Source of the DNA: Tillus elongatus
Taxonomy: Eukaryota > Arthropoda > Insecta > Coleoptera > Cleridae
NCBI GenBank assembly: GCA_964006375.1
Contig: OZ023270.1
Coordinates: 70,409,082 to 70,473,081, forward strand
Length of the DNA stretch: 64,000 bases
Reading direction: 5' to 3'
Shown here: piece by piece, positions 1 to 11,585 of the stretch
How positions within the stretch are numbered: the first letter of the stretch is position 1
Layout: each line of letters begins with the position of its first letter
Position numbers and translations under genes: made by a program
Notes under the pieces: generated by a model
What the model was told of the DNA's origin: nothing
What the model saw: only the letters and a program-made list of their open reading frames with translations
Databases searched by the model: none

Positions 1-240
1 GGTCAGTTGACCCTAAACACTTCTAAATCTAAGCAGCTTATATATTTTTAAGAGATTTCCTGGCAAGCGCTAGTTTTGGCTTAAAGCCTGTCAAATTTTT
101 GAGCATTCTGGTAAATTGTAGACTTATATGGGATTCCCACTGCAGATACATTTGGCAAAGGTCGTCGCGTGATCTCCTTCTGTTACGGAGTTGTGCAGAC
201 GAGGTTTCGAGGCCTACCTTGTTAAAAGCTTTTTAGGTGT
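1..240 (+). pseudogene. Possible reverse transcriptase C-terminal scrap
   Basis: A short stretch reading LTLNTSKSKQLIYF on the plus strand resembles the segment after the catalytic box of non-LTR reverse transcriptases, where an N-x-x-K-(S/T) motif is usual. Downstream text, with at least one frameshift, could be the following thumb region. It is too short and broken to assign to a clade. It lies just upstream of a separate reverse transcriptase fragment that starts near 445 and may be unrelated to it. The window edge cuts it off on the left. Confidence 0.25.
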
Positions 241-444
241 ATGTACAGTGTGAGCGAAATTCGACGTCTCGACTCTATTGTAAGAAAAGGAAAAGCGATA
301 GAAAAAATCTGATAAGTGGTTCTTAAATGGGATTGAGTGAGGTCCATTTGAAGCTAAATTTGCATATTTTTGGATATTTGGAAACTGACGTCATCGATTT
401 TTTTTCCAGAAACATACCTATATTTTGGGATATCGTAAAAGAAC

Positions 445-1640
445 TATCCCAGATTGTCGCTATAGACATATCCAAAGCATTCGACCAGATCTAGCACGCA
501 GCGCTGCTTAATAAACATCTGGCCTATGGCCTACCACCAAAGATCTGTATATGGACAGCAAATTTCCTCTCCAACCAGAGCATTTCTGTTGTCGTGGATG
601 GCCATTCCTCTAAACTGTATCCAATTAATGCAGAAGTTCCTCAAGGTTCAGCTTTAGCCCCTACTTTGTTTCTTCTCCACATCAATAACCTCCAGGCTAG
701 CACATCCAACCCAGATCACAGTTACGCGGACGACAGCACGCTCCACTCAAATATACAATATTCTAGGCGTATCTCTTTAGTTCAATTAGATGAGGATCGC
801 AGACTCATGGAGGGTTCTGTCTCCGTGGATCTCCAAAGAATATTATACTGGGAAAGTAGAAATCTTGTACAATTAAACCCCACCAAATCTCAGTTACTTT
901 CTTTCTCATAAGAGATACACCAGCCCTAGACCCATCACAATGAACAACTAAGTTATTCAAAGTATGAGTCCTTTTCACTTGTTGGCATTTCTGTGAATCG
1001 AAATCTCAATTGGCACTAACATGTCACATAAATTGCAGAAGCGGCTGGTAAGAAATTAGGTTTCCTCTTCTGGGCTCGCAAATACTTTTCACCACCTAAT
1101 CTCTATACCTTATATACTTCACAAAGAAGGCCAAACCTCGAATACTGCTCCCACATCTGCGGTGCCGCTGCCGCTTCAACACTCGCTATCCTGGACTACA
1201 TTCAGAAGAGAGCTATACGTCTCATCGGTGACCCTACCCTCACCCAATGGCTGCCATCCCTTGTCCACCGACGTGCCGTTGGTGACCTCTCTCTCTCTCT
1301 TTTATAGATATCTGCACGGGCACTTCTCAGATGAGGTTTCTTCCATAGTTCCTCCACCTGCTGCCCTCAACAGATCTACCAGGGGAACAGAGAGAATGCA
1401 CCCTTTTACTGTGCAGGTCACCAGATATAGAACATCTTGTTTTACCCGCTCTTTATTCCGAGGACTTCCAAGTTGTGGAATTCCTTGCCGGCACATGTCT
1501 TTCCTTCTCCTCCGAACTTCCAAACCTTCAAGTCCAGAATTAACAAGTTGCCTCTTTCTTCCTTGTCGACACCCACGGTACGATAGTATTTAGGCTGTAA
1601 GCCCTCGTGGTGTGTTGTTGTAATATACAAAAGAGATTAT
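445..1640 (+). pseudogene. Non-LTR retrotransposon reverse transcriptase, copy 1 (broken)
   Basis: This is the catalytic half of a reverse transcriptase from a non-LTR retrotransposon, which would copy element RNA into a nicked chromosomal site. The plus strand reads AIDISKAFDQ (first catalytic Asp), then PQGSALAPTLF, then the YADD box at 723-734, followed by a thumb and C-terminal tail ending near 1590. Stops and frameshifts interrupt it around 500, 910, 960 and 1200. A TAG replaces the Trp expected after KAFDQ. A related copy at 14480-15375 shares the same 3' end, including a segment around GTGTGTTGTTG, which marks the shared terminus near 1620. The 5' side (endonuclease) is missing. The style suggests the CR1/L2/Daphne or Jockey assemblage, but the clade is not resolved. 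Confidence 0.85.
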
Positions 1641-1715
1641 AAATAGAGTCCAACAAGAATTTGTTGACCGTTTGAGATATTGTCAGCCAGAAGAAGACGG
1701 GCATCTGATTAGATA

Positions 1716-1960
<245 letters not shown>

Positions 1961-1984
1961 TTCATAAAAATGTGTAGGTCATTT

Positions 1985-3300
1985 CTATGAAAATTAACCA
2001 CCATAACGCTGCGTCCAGACTTTTATTTTAACCTTTAGAATTACATGCCATGTTGTAAAGTGAGACCCTATAAAAATTATATCTAAAATTTGCGTACCCA
2101 TTTAATAATCTGCATCAAATAAGGCACTGTGCTTTCAAAACCCCCAATATTGATGAAGTCATATTGTTCGCTCAATAATTTCAACGTCTTAGACCAACTA
2201 ATAGACATGTACTTTACTAGTTATCCAAAACCACCCGAGGTGGAAAGCTGCACTTAGCAAATCTCCCTTTCTCTCACACAATTCTCAGTTCTCTACAAGA
2301 TCTCCATTTGAATTGTTTGATAACTCTACTTAAAAAAGTACCCCTGAAACAAGACAGAAACAGATATACACTCCAAGAGACGTGCGAGAGAGCGGGAGAG
2401 AACAAGTGAGAGAAGGATTAGTGTAGTGTGGTTGAGAGAGTAATAATTACACAATCAGAAGGCGCTAATCTGACGAGCGGCCCGTAGTGAATTGAACTAC
2501 AAAGGAAACACTGGTCCGGCAAAGGGCAGGAAATTTGACAGGAGGGTCAAAGGTTGGGCAGGCGGCGCCCAAACTCGCCTTGGGCATATTCATTTACTCA
2601 CCGCCTCAGCATCTCTCGTTGTCCGACGGTCTCTCTCGTTTTGTTAGAGAGGAGACTCTGGGACTCTTGTCTCTCCTATGTATTTCTGTCTAATGCTTCT
2701 GGTAGTTCTATGGGCAACGTTCCTGTTCCTCCTGGTGCACGGTGCCCCTTTGATTATCTATTGAAGATACACACACATGACTTAACAAACGGGGACTCCC
2801 GTTAGCGCAATAACATTGATAATATAGTTTTGGGTAGTGAAATCGTTCAATCAAGTCGTTTACGTTGAACGTAGTCTTCTACATATACAGGGTGTGACGC
2901 CCACACATTAGCTCTTTAAACAAAACATATCGCATGTTTCTTGTTTACAATTCTTCTTGTGTGCCACCCTTATGATGGTTTATTTGAAATAAAATTAAAG
3001 CTGGCAGGTCTGGCTAAGCTACAGTGGTATATGGGGTGGTTTCTTAGGTATTGTATCAGTTATTCAATCAATGATACGTGCCATATTCTCTCTTGCGGAG
3101 AGAACGGTGCGTCTTAACAAAGAAATAACGCATAGTTAAATTAATTTTTAAACGTGTGCCTATTAAAACCGAATAAATTAAATTATAAATTACTAAGATC
3201 AAGATAAACCAAATTTTAAAATTATTACGGAATTTAAACAACCAGAAAATCAATCTGAATAAGACTAAGATCTAAAATAAGCACGTTATTACATTACTTG
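1985..3300. other. Stretch without recognisable gene
   Basis: A degenerate copy of the dispersed MITE-end motif (CACCATAACGCTGCGTCCAG) lies near 1998-2020. From about 2390 to 2810 the base composition is less A+T-rich, with GAGAGAG-type purine runs near 2388-2445 and their complement near 2620-2680. An 83-codon open frame at 2554-2805 has no recognisable motif. I see no splice or promoter pattern I would defend. Confidence 0.5.
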
Positions 3301-3311
3301 GCAATGAAAGC

Positions 3312-3560
3312 AGCGATTTTCAACCAGTGGGGCGTCCCTCCCCTGGGGTGGCGTGATAAAACTTAATTGGGACACGACAATATTGAAAAAAAAAAAAGAT
3401 AAAATATATATTATTCAAACATATATTTAATTTACTGAATGAAAAGCAATAAAATACATTTATGTATTAGTATACACAATGTATTTATTAGTGGCTCCCT
3501 TGGGCCTGTCTTGCAGAGCAAAATTTTTCGAAAGAAGGCTTAATATTAGAAAATGACACT
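3312..3560. repeat. Possible hAT transposon end
   Basis: The sequence CAGCGATTTTCAACCAGTGG at 3312 resembles terminal inverted repeats of hAT elements, which commonly begin CAGNGNTTCTCAACC. A hAT-type BED zinc-finger fragment lies downstream on the minus strand (4700-4994), so this may be the far end of the same dead element. I did not find a matching opposite end or 8 bp target duplication. Confidence 0.35.
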
Positions 3561-3848
3561 CTAAGCTCTTTTATATATTTAGCTGAGATCCATATTTTGC
3601 CTTCAAAGGAGCCACCGCAAAAAAATCCGGTTTTGAAACGGTAAATGTTGAAAATAGTAATACTATATGAAACGTTTTTGTTTTCGGTGTAGAAAACTCA
3701 TCATCTAACCGTCCCAAAATTCATAGAGTGATTTTTTACTTAATTATCTTTTGATTTCGCCACTTCACGTGAAGTCTATAAAGATTTCTTCTTCGGCAGT
3801 TGAGAGACCTTCGAGGGTAAGTCAGCAAGAAAATACTTTTAAAAATTA

Positions 3849-4620
<772 letters not shown>

Positions 4621-4699
4621 GGCGGTAAGGCTTTTTACATTTGGATATTTTATATGAAAGAGGCAAGAAAAACTTCTTAATTCCCAGAGAGAGCTTTTT

Positions 4700-4994
4700 T
4701 AATGATTTTTGCTTTTAATGGATTTTAGTTGTAATGCGAACAATTCTCGGGGCTTGCTAACATACTCACTATGCAGCGTTTCCAAATATTGTTTAAGTTT
4801 ATGAGCTTTCATGATGTCTGGTGCCAAAATTTTTTAGCAGATTGCACACAGGGGTCTTTCTTCTTCATTTACTTCAGCGCTGGTAAACCCAAACTTTAAA
4901 TATTCTTGACAATATTTTCTGTATTCGTCTGTGTACTTGTTGAAGCTTCACTATCGCCAAATGCTCGCTTACGCCTACTGAAAAATTTACCCAT
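4700..4994 (-). pseudogene. hAT-type transposase N-terminal BED zinc-finger fragment
   Basis: Reading the minus strand from an ATG at about 4994 gives MGKFFSRRKRAFGD, then, across frame breaks, a stretch resembling EYLKFGFTSAEVNEEERP and a cysteine pair followed by KLKQYLETLHSEY-like text. That pattern is typical of the N-terminus of ZBED-like proteins derived from hAT transposases. At least one stop and one frameshift interrupt it, and no catalytic domain is present. On the minus strand upstream, a TATATAAAT box lies near 5130-5138, a plausible relic promoter. A possible hAT end is at 3312. Confidence 0.6.
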
Positions 4995-4999
4995 GATTC

Positions 5000-5440
5000 T
5001 ATGCACACTGTATAAATATACTACTACTCGAATATTCTGAATTACAGTTAACATGCAAATTACTACACACATATTCTCGGTAGAAGGATAGACTCGAATG
5101 AGACCGGCTGGAACTAAACTAGCTGGAGCATTTATATACGACGCGCAGACGTTCCAAAATGTTCAAACCAATCGAAACATTTCGCAGCAGTAGTTTTATC
5201 ACTATCAATATCTCATTTGCACAATTTTTAAAGATATTCAGTCGCATAACCTCGTGTATTTACCTTAAGTTTAACTTTTGTACTGTTGTAAGTGTGGCTA
5301 AACCGTTATGATAGAAAAAATATACCGTTGCTTTGCGTGCTACTACTTTTGAACGACCTGAATAATCTTCGTCACAGTTAATTTTCTCTACTTATTCCAA
5401 CTCATTGAAATAGGCCTTATTATTAACTAAAAGTAGATAT
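5000..5440. other. Upstream flank of the hAT fragment, no gene
   Basis: This stretch contains the minus-strand TATA-like box mentioned for the hAT fragment and otherwise unassigned A/T-rich sequence. Nothing here reads as coding. Confidence 0.4.
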
Positions 5441-5454
5441 AGTAAATCTTAATG

Positions 5455-5620
5455 AAAATTCGCTACCATAACGCACTTGCTACGTCAGAACATCTTTACA
5501 TGTCACACATAGGACTACATATAATATATTGTGATTTTTTTAAATTGTATTATTATTAGTTCATCTTTATAAAAGTTTGCTACCATAACGCTCTTGCTGC
5601 ATCAAAACTTGTTTATCCGT
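5455..5620 (+). repeat. Two direct copies of the dispersed MITE-end motif
   Basis: CGCTACCATAACGCACTTGC occurs near 5463 and a diverged copy, GCTACCATAACGCTCTTGCT, near 5579, about 115 bases apart in the same orientation. The motif is the terminal inverted repeat of the roughly 300 bp MITE found whole at 29164, 45172 and elsewhere. Confidence 0.7.
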
Positions 5621-5645
5621 CGCGCATACGGGTACACACATACAC

Positions 5646-6088
<443 letters not shown>

Positions 6089-6101
6089 TACACACATACA
6101 C

Positions 6102-6103
<2 letters not shown>

Positions 6104-6187
<84 letters not shown>
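6104..6187. repeat. (TA)n microsatellite
   Basis: About 84 bases of TA. Its right edge is the point where a mariner-type terminal sequence (TGTGAAACACA) begins, consistent with insertion at a TA dinucleotide. Confidence 0.98.
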
Positions 6188-6190
<3 letters not shown>

Positions 6191-7185
6191 GAAACACACT
6201 TATGGAATAAAATTCATTATTCAGAAAAAATAGTTTTTGTAGAAAACGCTGTGTGACATCTGAAGTTTATTTTCTCGAACATTATCTTTAAAAAAATACT
6301 CCCACCATTCTACCCTCACCACTTTATCCATATTTTTTTAAATAGCAACCCTACATTTCTTTCATCACAATTCGAAGGATCACATTTTTCTGAATGCGGA
6401 GATACCCCATATGTATGGTCTAATATTACAGTTTTCAATACAGGGTGGAAATTTAATACTGGAATATTAAAACTAAACAGTTTATCCTGAAATTCAAATT
6501 TCGAATAGACTTAATAAAAACGTCCCTTTCTTATAATAAATGTTCAAAATGTTATCAATTCACTTGCACACAACGAATAATCTGCTCTGGAATTCTTGCA
6601 TAACTCTGTTCAATACGCCAGGCGTTACGTTCCTAATTTCTGTTGTTATTTTCATTTTAAAATCATTTCAATCAGCAGGCTGCATTTTATACACTCTGTT
6701 TTTAAGGTATCCCCATAAAAAGAAATCAAGAGGTGTAAGATCTGGTGATCTACATCTTCGTCCAATCCATCTTTGTGGAAAGACTTCGTGTAAATACTCC
6801 CGTACTTGAAGAGCAAGTGTAGCGGTGCACCGTCTTGTTGAAACCATATCATTTCATGGGGAATATTAGGTTCTTTTACATTTGGATACAATTCTACCAA
6901 CATTGGGACAACCTGTTCTCTTAGCATTTCTAAGTACCTTGGACCGTTTAGATTTTATATAAAAATAGGTCCAACTACGTGATGACCAACAATACCAGCC
7001 CAAACGTTCAACTTCTGAGGACGCTGAGGTTATGTTTACCGCATCCAGTGGGCGTTTTCGGCAGCCCAGTATCTTCAATTTTTCCTGTTTACATCGCCAT
7101 TCAAAATAAATGTTGCTTCATCGGAAAACAGAACGTCAGCAGAAGAAATAACATTTCTATGTAACATGTCCAGCAGTTGTTTCCA
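6188..7185 (-). mobile_element. Truncated mariner-type element, family 3, copy 1
   Basis: The left edge begins TGTGAAACACACTTATGG directly after a TA array. The same 260-base end region recurs in reverse at 60100-60361. An internal end-like block, CAGGGTGGAAATTTAATA, occurs at about 6450 and also in the second copy at 59527 and 60106. Inside lies a minus-strand transposase relic. The other end is lost: at about 7185 the sequence changes into a composite repeat body. Confidence 0.75.
6535..7160 (-). pseudogene. Mariner-type transposase, family 3 (broken)
   Basis: On the minus strand the catalytic part of a DD(E/D) transposase is readable in pieces: LREQVVPMLVELYPNV, then WFQQDGAPLH with the second catalytic Asp, then a frameshifted ISFYGDTLKTEC region corresponding to the LDFFLWGYLKN block seen in relatives. 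The C-terminus ends near 6540. The N-terminal DNA-binding part and the first catalytic Asp are reduced to unreadable text. Frameshifts lie near 6790-6830. The copy at 59560-60001 is the same family. Confidence 0.75.
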
Positions 7186-7189
7186 TTTG

Positions 7190-7380
7190 AAAAAAAATTG
7201 TATCTTAAAAAATTAAGAATCTATGATAACCAAATTTGGTAGGTGGGTTTATGATATAAAAAGTAAACTATACACCAAAATTTAGATTTCTATGTTACAA
7301 GAAAAAAAGTTATAATAACATGTAGTTCAGATCATTTCTATGAAAATTCACTACCATAACGCACTTGCTGCGTCCAGGCT
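7190..7380 (+). repeat. Composite repeat body ending in MITE-end motif
   Basis: The block CCAAATTTGGTAGGTGGGTT through AAAAAAGTTATAATAA matches the copy at 9580-9680. It is followed by an almost consensus motif, CACTACCATAACGCACTTGC TGCGTCCAGG, at 7347-7378. Confidence 0.75.
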
Positions 7381-7850
7381 CTTTTTCTCATAAAGCCGTC
7401 CCTAACGTAACACAGGCGATAACAATGTCGATGATGTTATTTTTTTATCAGATTCCTTATCGACTTCAGCGATAAGAATATATTATCTCTTAATTTGTAT
7501 GCCTACAGACTCAAATGTATATTGAACGTTAGTGATTTCGTAGTGTTAATTTCACGATGTTTATTATTAAAGAATAATTTTTGTTTCACAGTGTTTATAT
7601 GTAGAATTAAGTGCGTGTGGATCAGGAGCAAAACCCAATTTGACCCGTTATTTGGTGACACCTTCAGAGACGAGTTTTTAGATAGAGGTAACGTAAACAA
7701 AAAGGAATATTTGGTTTTATTAAAATATACCATTGTTTAAAAGAACGCCTAAAAATTACTATCTATTTAGAGTCGATTTGTTCATATTTTGGTACAAGGT
7801 ATTGTAGAAGTTTTTCTAAGCAACCCAATTTTTATGCAAAAGTCATGAAA
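7381..7850. other. No recognisable gene
   Basis: An 81-codon open frame on the plus strand (7495-7740) and its 76-codon minus shadow have no motif I know. The sequence is simple A/T-rich text without repeats shared within the window. Confidence 0.4.
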
Positions 7851-8000
7851 TATACAGAGTGGTTCACAGTGGATAGAAGATTAAAAGTTTAGAGAAATCA
7901 GTCAACCAGCTCTGCAAACAAAAGTAATAAATTTATAAGAAGTTTTCTTCCATCGTTTTTAAGACGTTTATGTAAAACAACATTTTTTCATGGCACACTT
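7851..8000. repeat. Relic end of the 932 bp-arm mariner family
   Basis: TATACAGAGTGGTTCACAGT and the following GATAGAAGATTAAAAGT parallel the end of the element at 26112 (CAGGGTGAGCCACGGTGGAT then GGAGTATTAAAAGTATA). The match continues through TCAACC and then fades. This is a diverged solo end. Confidence 0.5.
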
Positions 8001-8480
8001 AAAAATGTAATAGGAATAGCCTTTTCAATGAACTACAACAAAAACTTGTACATAATTCAGAAGCTTAGCTAGTTAGGTATATGTATGATGTAGAAATAGA
8101 TGGTACATTTCAGCAGCTTTCCAAGGTACTGATATACAGGCTGCTGCATTTGAAAAAAATACTTTTAGTAATTTGTTGAGGTAACAAAAATACCTATATT
8201 TATAAGGCACCTCTAAATTCCAACTAAGATTCAGCAGCATCCGTGTCTTACCTAACACCATATCGAACTCTAGAGTCTTAGACACAAGATACCAGCATGT
8301 TTTTCTGTGGCAAAAGATAGAGAAATTAAGTATCTAGGTACCTACTCTAATGGCAATAGAACACAATACAATATTATTGTACATTTGGATTTTTCGTTAA
8401 GTTTTATGTCAACTTTGTCTGAAACATCATGTTTCAATTTTTAACCATTTCTGAGATATTAGTGAATTTCCGTTATTTTT
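8001..8480. other. No recognisable gene
   Basis: A 70-codon minus-strand frame (8073-8285) begins MSKTLEFDMVLGKTR but matches nothing I can name. The rest is A/T-rich and unassigned. Confidence 0.35.
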
Positions 8481-8489
8481 AGCGAATTC

Positions 8490-8790
8490 TTTTGATTAAA
8501 TTTGGTGAGTACATTCCTTTTGCAAGTGGCTTGGATAAGTTCGTTAGCTACGAAAATCGGACCAGGTTTTCCCGGATTTTTTTTTTGTTTTCTTTATAAA
8601 AAAATTGATATCTCCGGAAGTAACAAAGTAAGGGCGACCCAATTTGGTACACGTGTTTTTATTATAAAGTGTGAACTCTGTACTGAAATTTAGCTCTCTA
8701 GCTTTACAGACAAAGAAGTTATGGGTAGTTAAAAAACACAACAATCATTTCAAACAGACCCTTTCTCTAATGCTTTGGCTGTCGGTTTAG
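8490..8790 (+). repeat. Composite repeat body without head
   Basis: It begins in TTTTGATTAAATTTGGTGAG, includes GGCTTGGATAAGTTCGTTAG at about 8530, the CTCCGGAAGTAACAAAGTAA block and the AGACCCTTTCTCTAATGC block, in the family order. The TA core and head are missing on its left. Confidence 0.8.
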
Positions 8791-9032
8791 TTAAGTTGAT
8801 GCTTTCGCCAATCCTTTACTAATATTTTATATATATTTTATATATTTTGTCACAGGAACCACCTGAGAGCTTATAAACTTATCCGATTTTTCAACTGTAG
8901 ACTTATCGTTTTTAGTGAATTTTCTTAGAAAAAATTCACTAATGAGGAGATCTCGACTTTTGAATTTTGAAAAAATTTCTTCAAATGAGCGCGTTCTAGG
9001 ATCCCTAGAACCCATACCCGGGGTCAGTTTCA

Positions 9033-9035
<3 letters not shown>

Positions 9036-9126
<91 letters not shown>
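9036..9126. repeat. (TA)n core of composite repeat
   Basis: About 90 bases of pure TA between the family's standard flanks. Confidence 0.98.
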
Positions 9127-9129
<3 letters not shown>

Positions 9130-9138
9130 ACCGATAAC

Positions 9139-9561
9139 TCAAAAAGTAATGGGCCGATTTTGATAAAATTTGGCATGTACTTTTCTTTTGTAAATGGCTT
9201 GGATAAGTTCGTTAGCCAGGAAAATCGGACGAGGTTTTCCGGGAAAATTTTGAGTTTTCATTAGAAAAAAATTTCTATCTCAAAAAGTAATAAGCCGATT
9301 TTAATAAAATTTGGCATGTACCTTTCTTTTGTAAATGGCTTTGACAAGTTTGTTAGTCAAGAAAATCGGACAAGGTTTTTCGGGAAAATTTTGAGTTTTC
9401 ATTCGAAGAAAATTTTTATCTCAAAGAATAATAGGCCGATTTTGATAAAATTTGGCATGTACCTTCCTTTTGTAAATGACTTTGACAAGTTCGTTAACTA
9501 AAAAAATCGGACGAGGTTTTCCGGGAAAATTTTGAGTTTTAATTTGAAAAAAAATTTTATC
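9139..9561 (+). repeat. Three 141 bp tandem units
   Basis: Units start at 9139, 9280 and 9421; a fourth begins at 9562 and diverges within about 12 bases. All starts are spaced exactly 141 bases. Each unit carries CCGATTTT(G/A)ATAAAATTTGGC, a (G)CTT(G/T)GA(T/C)AAGTT block and GGGAAAATTTTGAGTTTT. Other copies of the family have one unit. Confidence 0.92.
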
Positions 9562-9934
9562 TCAAAAAATAAGAAATTTATGATAACCCAATTTGGTAGG
9601 TAGGTTTACGATATAAAAAGTAAACTATACACCAAAATTTAGATTTCTATGTTACAAGAAAAAAAAGTTATAATAAAATATTTTTTTATGTATCTTCTGA
9701 TACAATAAAATAGTGTAAATCATCTTGTTCAGCGAAGTTTTGGTGGAACGTTATTTTTTTATAGCGAATTTCCTGAAAAATTATGTTTAAATGAGTTTCC
9801 GTGTAAAAAAAATGTTTTGGGGTAATTTAGTGAAAAATGTTTTACAGTATTATCATACGCAAAACTTTTGGAGCCAATTTTTGCAGAAATAATATTTTTC
9901 AAACGACATCTTTTATCGGATTTTAATAAACAGT

Positions 9935-10070
9935 TCTTTTAGCGAATTAGAAAAAACTACTACAATTACACTAATGAGGAGATCGCGACTTTTGAATTAT
10001 AATTTAAAAATCTGTTCGACTCAGAGCGAACTAGGCTCTCTATAACACATATCCGGTGTCAGTTTCGATT

Positions 10071-10157
<87 letters not shown>

Positions 10158-10480
10158 GTGTGTGTGTGTGTGTGTGTATCCAACCGATAACTCAAAAAAT
10201 AATTAAACGATTTTGATAAAACTCGGCCAGTGCCTTTCTTTTATTAATAGCTTGGATGAGTTCGTTATCCAGAAAAATCGGTTACGGCTTTCCGGGAAAT
10301 TTTTAAGTTTTCTTTCGAAAACAAATTTTTTCTCCGAAAATTACAAAGATATTTTGATAACATTTGGTGTACATATTGCTTTGGGAAAGACCTAACTATG
10401 TGCCAAAATTCAGCTTTCTAGGGTTACAGAAAATTGAGCTTTGCAAATTTGAAACATTTATGTTTAATTTCACCGCCTTT
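9935..10480 (+). repeat. Composite repeat copy
   Basis: A diverged head (TTACACTAATGAGGAGATCG, then GTGTCAGTTTCGATTT) precedes a TA array (10074-10155) that turns into (TG)n (10156-10178). The body resumes with CCAACCGATAACTC and ends near 10450. Confidence 0.85.
10074..10178. repeat. (TA)n followed by (TG)n
   Basis: About 82 bases of TA then about 22 bases of TG. The composite copy at 30291-30405, read on its own strand, has the same order (TA then TG). Confidence 0.97.
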
Positions 10481-10554
10481 CATTGTCAACAACTTATACG
10501 AGATCTAGTATCTTGTTGCCGTGGTAAGGGAACATTACACAGGTCTGTTAGACG

Positions 10555-10556
<2 letters not shown>

Positions 10557-10648
<92 letters not shown>

Positions 10649-11150
10649 GTGTGCGTGTGTCGATTTTGCTAAAATTTAGGAAGTACCTTCGTTTTGCAAA
10701 TGGCTTGGATAATTTCGTTATCCAGGAAAATCGGCGCAAGTTTTCTGGGAAAATTTTATGTTTCTTTTGTAAAATTTCTATATATCTGGAAATAACAAAG
10801 TAAGGGCAACCAAATCTGGTACGGGTGTTTGTTTTGTAAAAGGTAAACCATATATTAAAACTCAGACCTGTATGTTAAAAGGCAAAAAAGTTATATGCAT
10901 TTAAATAAAAAATTTGGGGTTTTCCTCAAAACGTCAAAGTGGAGATTTGAAACGTCAAGATTGGCAACATTTAGGTAGAGAACCTGAAACAAATCCGGGT
11001 TATGTAAAGAAAATATAGCAAGAAGAGTGTTCTGCAGACCCTTAAGTATCACCTCTTACCTTCATTTTACTAAAATATTTCCAGAAAATTTATTTTAAAT
11101 AGACCCGAATCTTTGGCAGTAGTTTAGTTAAGTTTATGGTTTAACGGCTA
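10557..11150 (+). repeat. Composite repeat: TA core and long body
   Basis: The TA array (10557-10644) lacks the usual head and is followed by GTGTGCGTGTGTCGATTTTG and the full body: GGCTTGGATAATTTCGTTAT, AATAACAAAGTAAGGGCAAC, CAAAAAAGTTATATGCATTT, CCTCAAAACGTCAAAG and GGCAACATTTAGG. The body ends at TTTATGGTTTAACGGC, which in several copies immediately precedes the second module (B). Confidence 0.85.
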
Positions 11151-11585
11151 TTTATTTTTATGTGATTTTCGTAGAAAAAATTCGTTAATGGGGAGACCGC
11201 GACTTCCAAATTTTAAAAAGATCTCTTTAAATGAGTTCAAGCTAGGCCCCCTAGTATCCATATCCAGGTTTAGGTTCAGTTTTTATCTGTTTACAGATAT
11301 ACAGGATGACGCATATCTACGGTGAAGCCCATTATAAATATTATTATACAAGATAAGAAAAAAAGTTTACGTTAATTATAGGGTGTCTTGAGCTGCATCT
11401 TATAAAATTATTTTGACAATCACAAGTGACCCATAAGTCATTAGTGATACCTACAATTTTTTTTCGAACACCCCTTATATTATTGCATTTTTCCAAGTTT
11501 TCTTAGAAATATGACGCATGCTTATAAGAAAAAATCGAGACGCAGTAAGTGCGTTTTGGTAACGAATTTTCATTAAATGCTTAAA

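Larger units (their letters stand above)
8911..9935 (+). repeat. Composite repeat copy with head, TA core and triplicated body
   Basis: The head opens with the AGTGAATTTT/AAAATTCACT hairpin at 8914-8940, then AATGAGGAGATC, TCAAATGAGCGCG and GGGGTCAGTTTCAATTT. The TA core is 9036-9126. The body that follows contains an exact-period tandem repeat (9139-9561) and then the usual AAATTTGGTAGG to AAAGTTATAATAA block. Confidence 0.88.

Noticed and set aside
9139..9561. CRISPR-like regularly spaced repeat
   Set aside because: The units are contiguous 141 bp tandem copies without unique spacers, in a eukaryotic repeat context.
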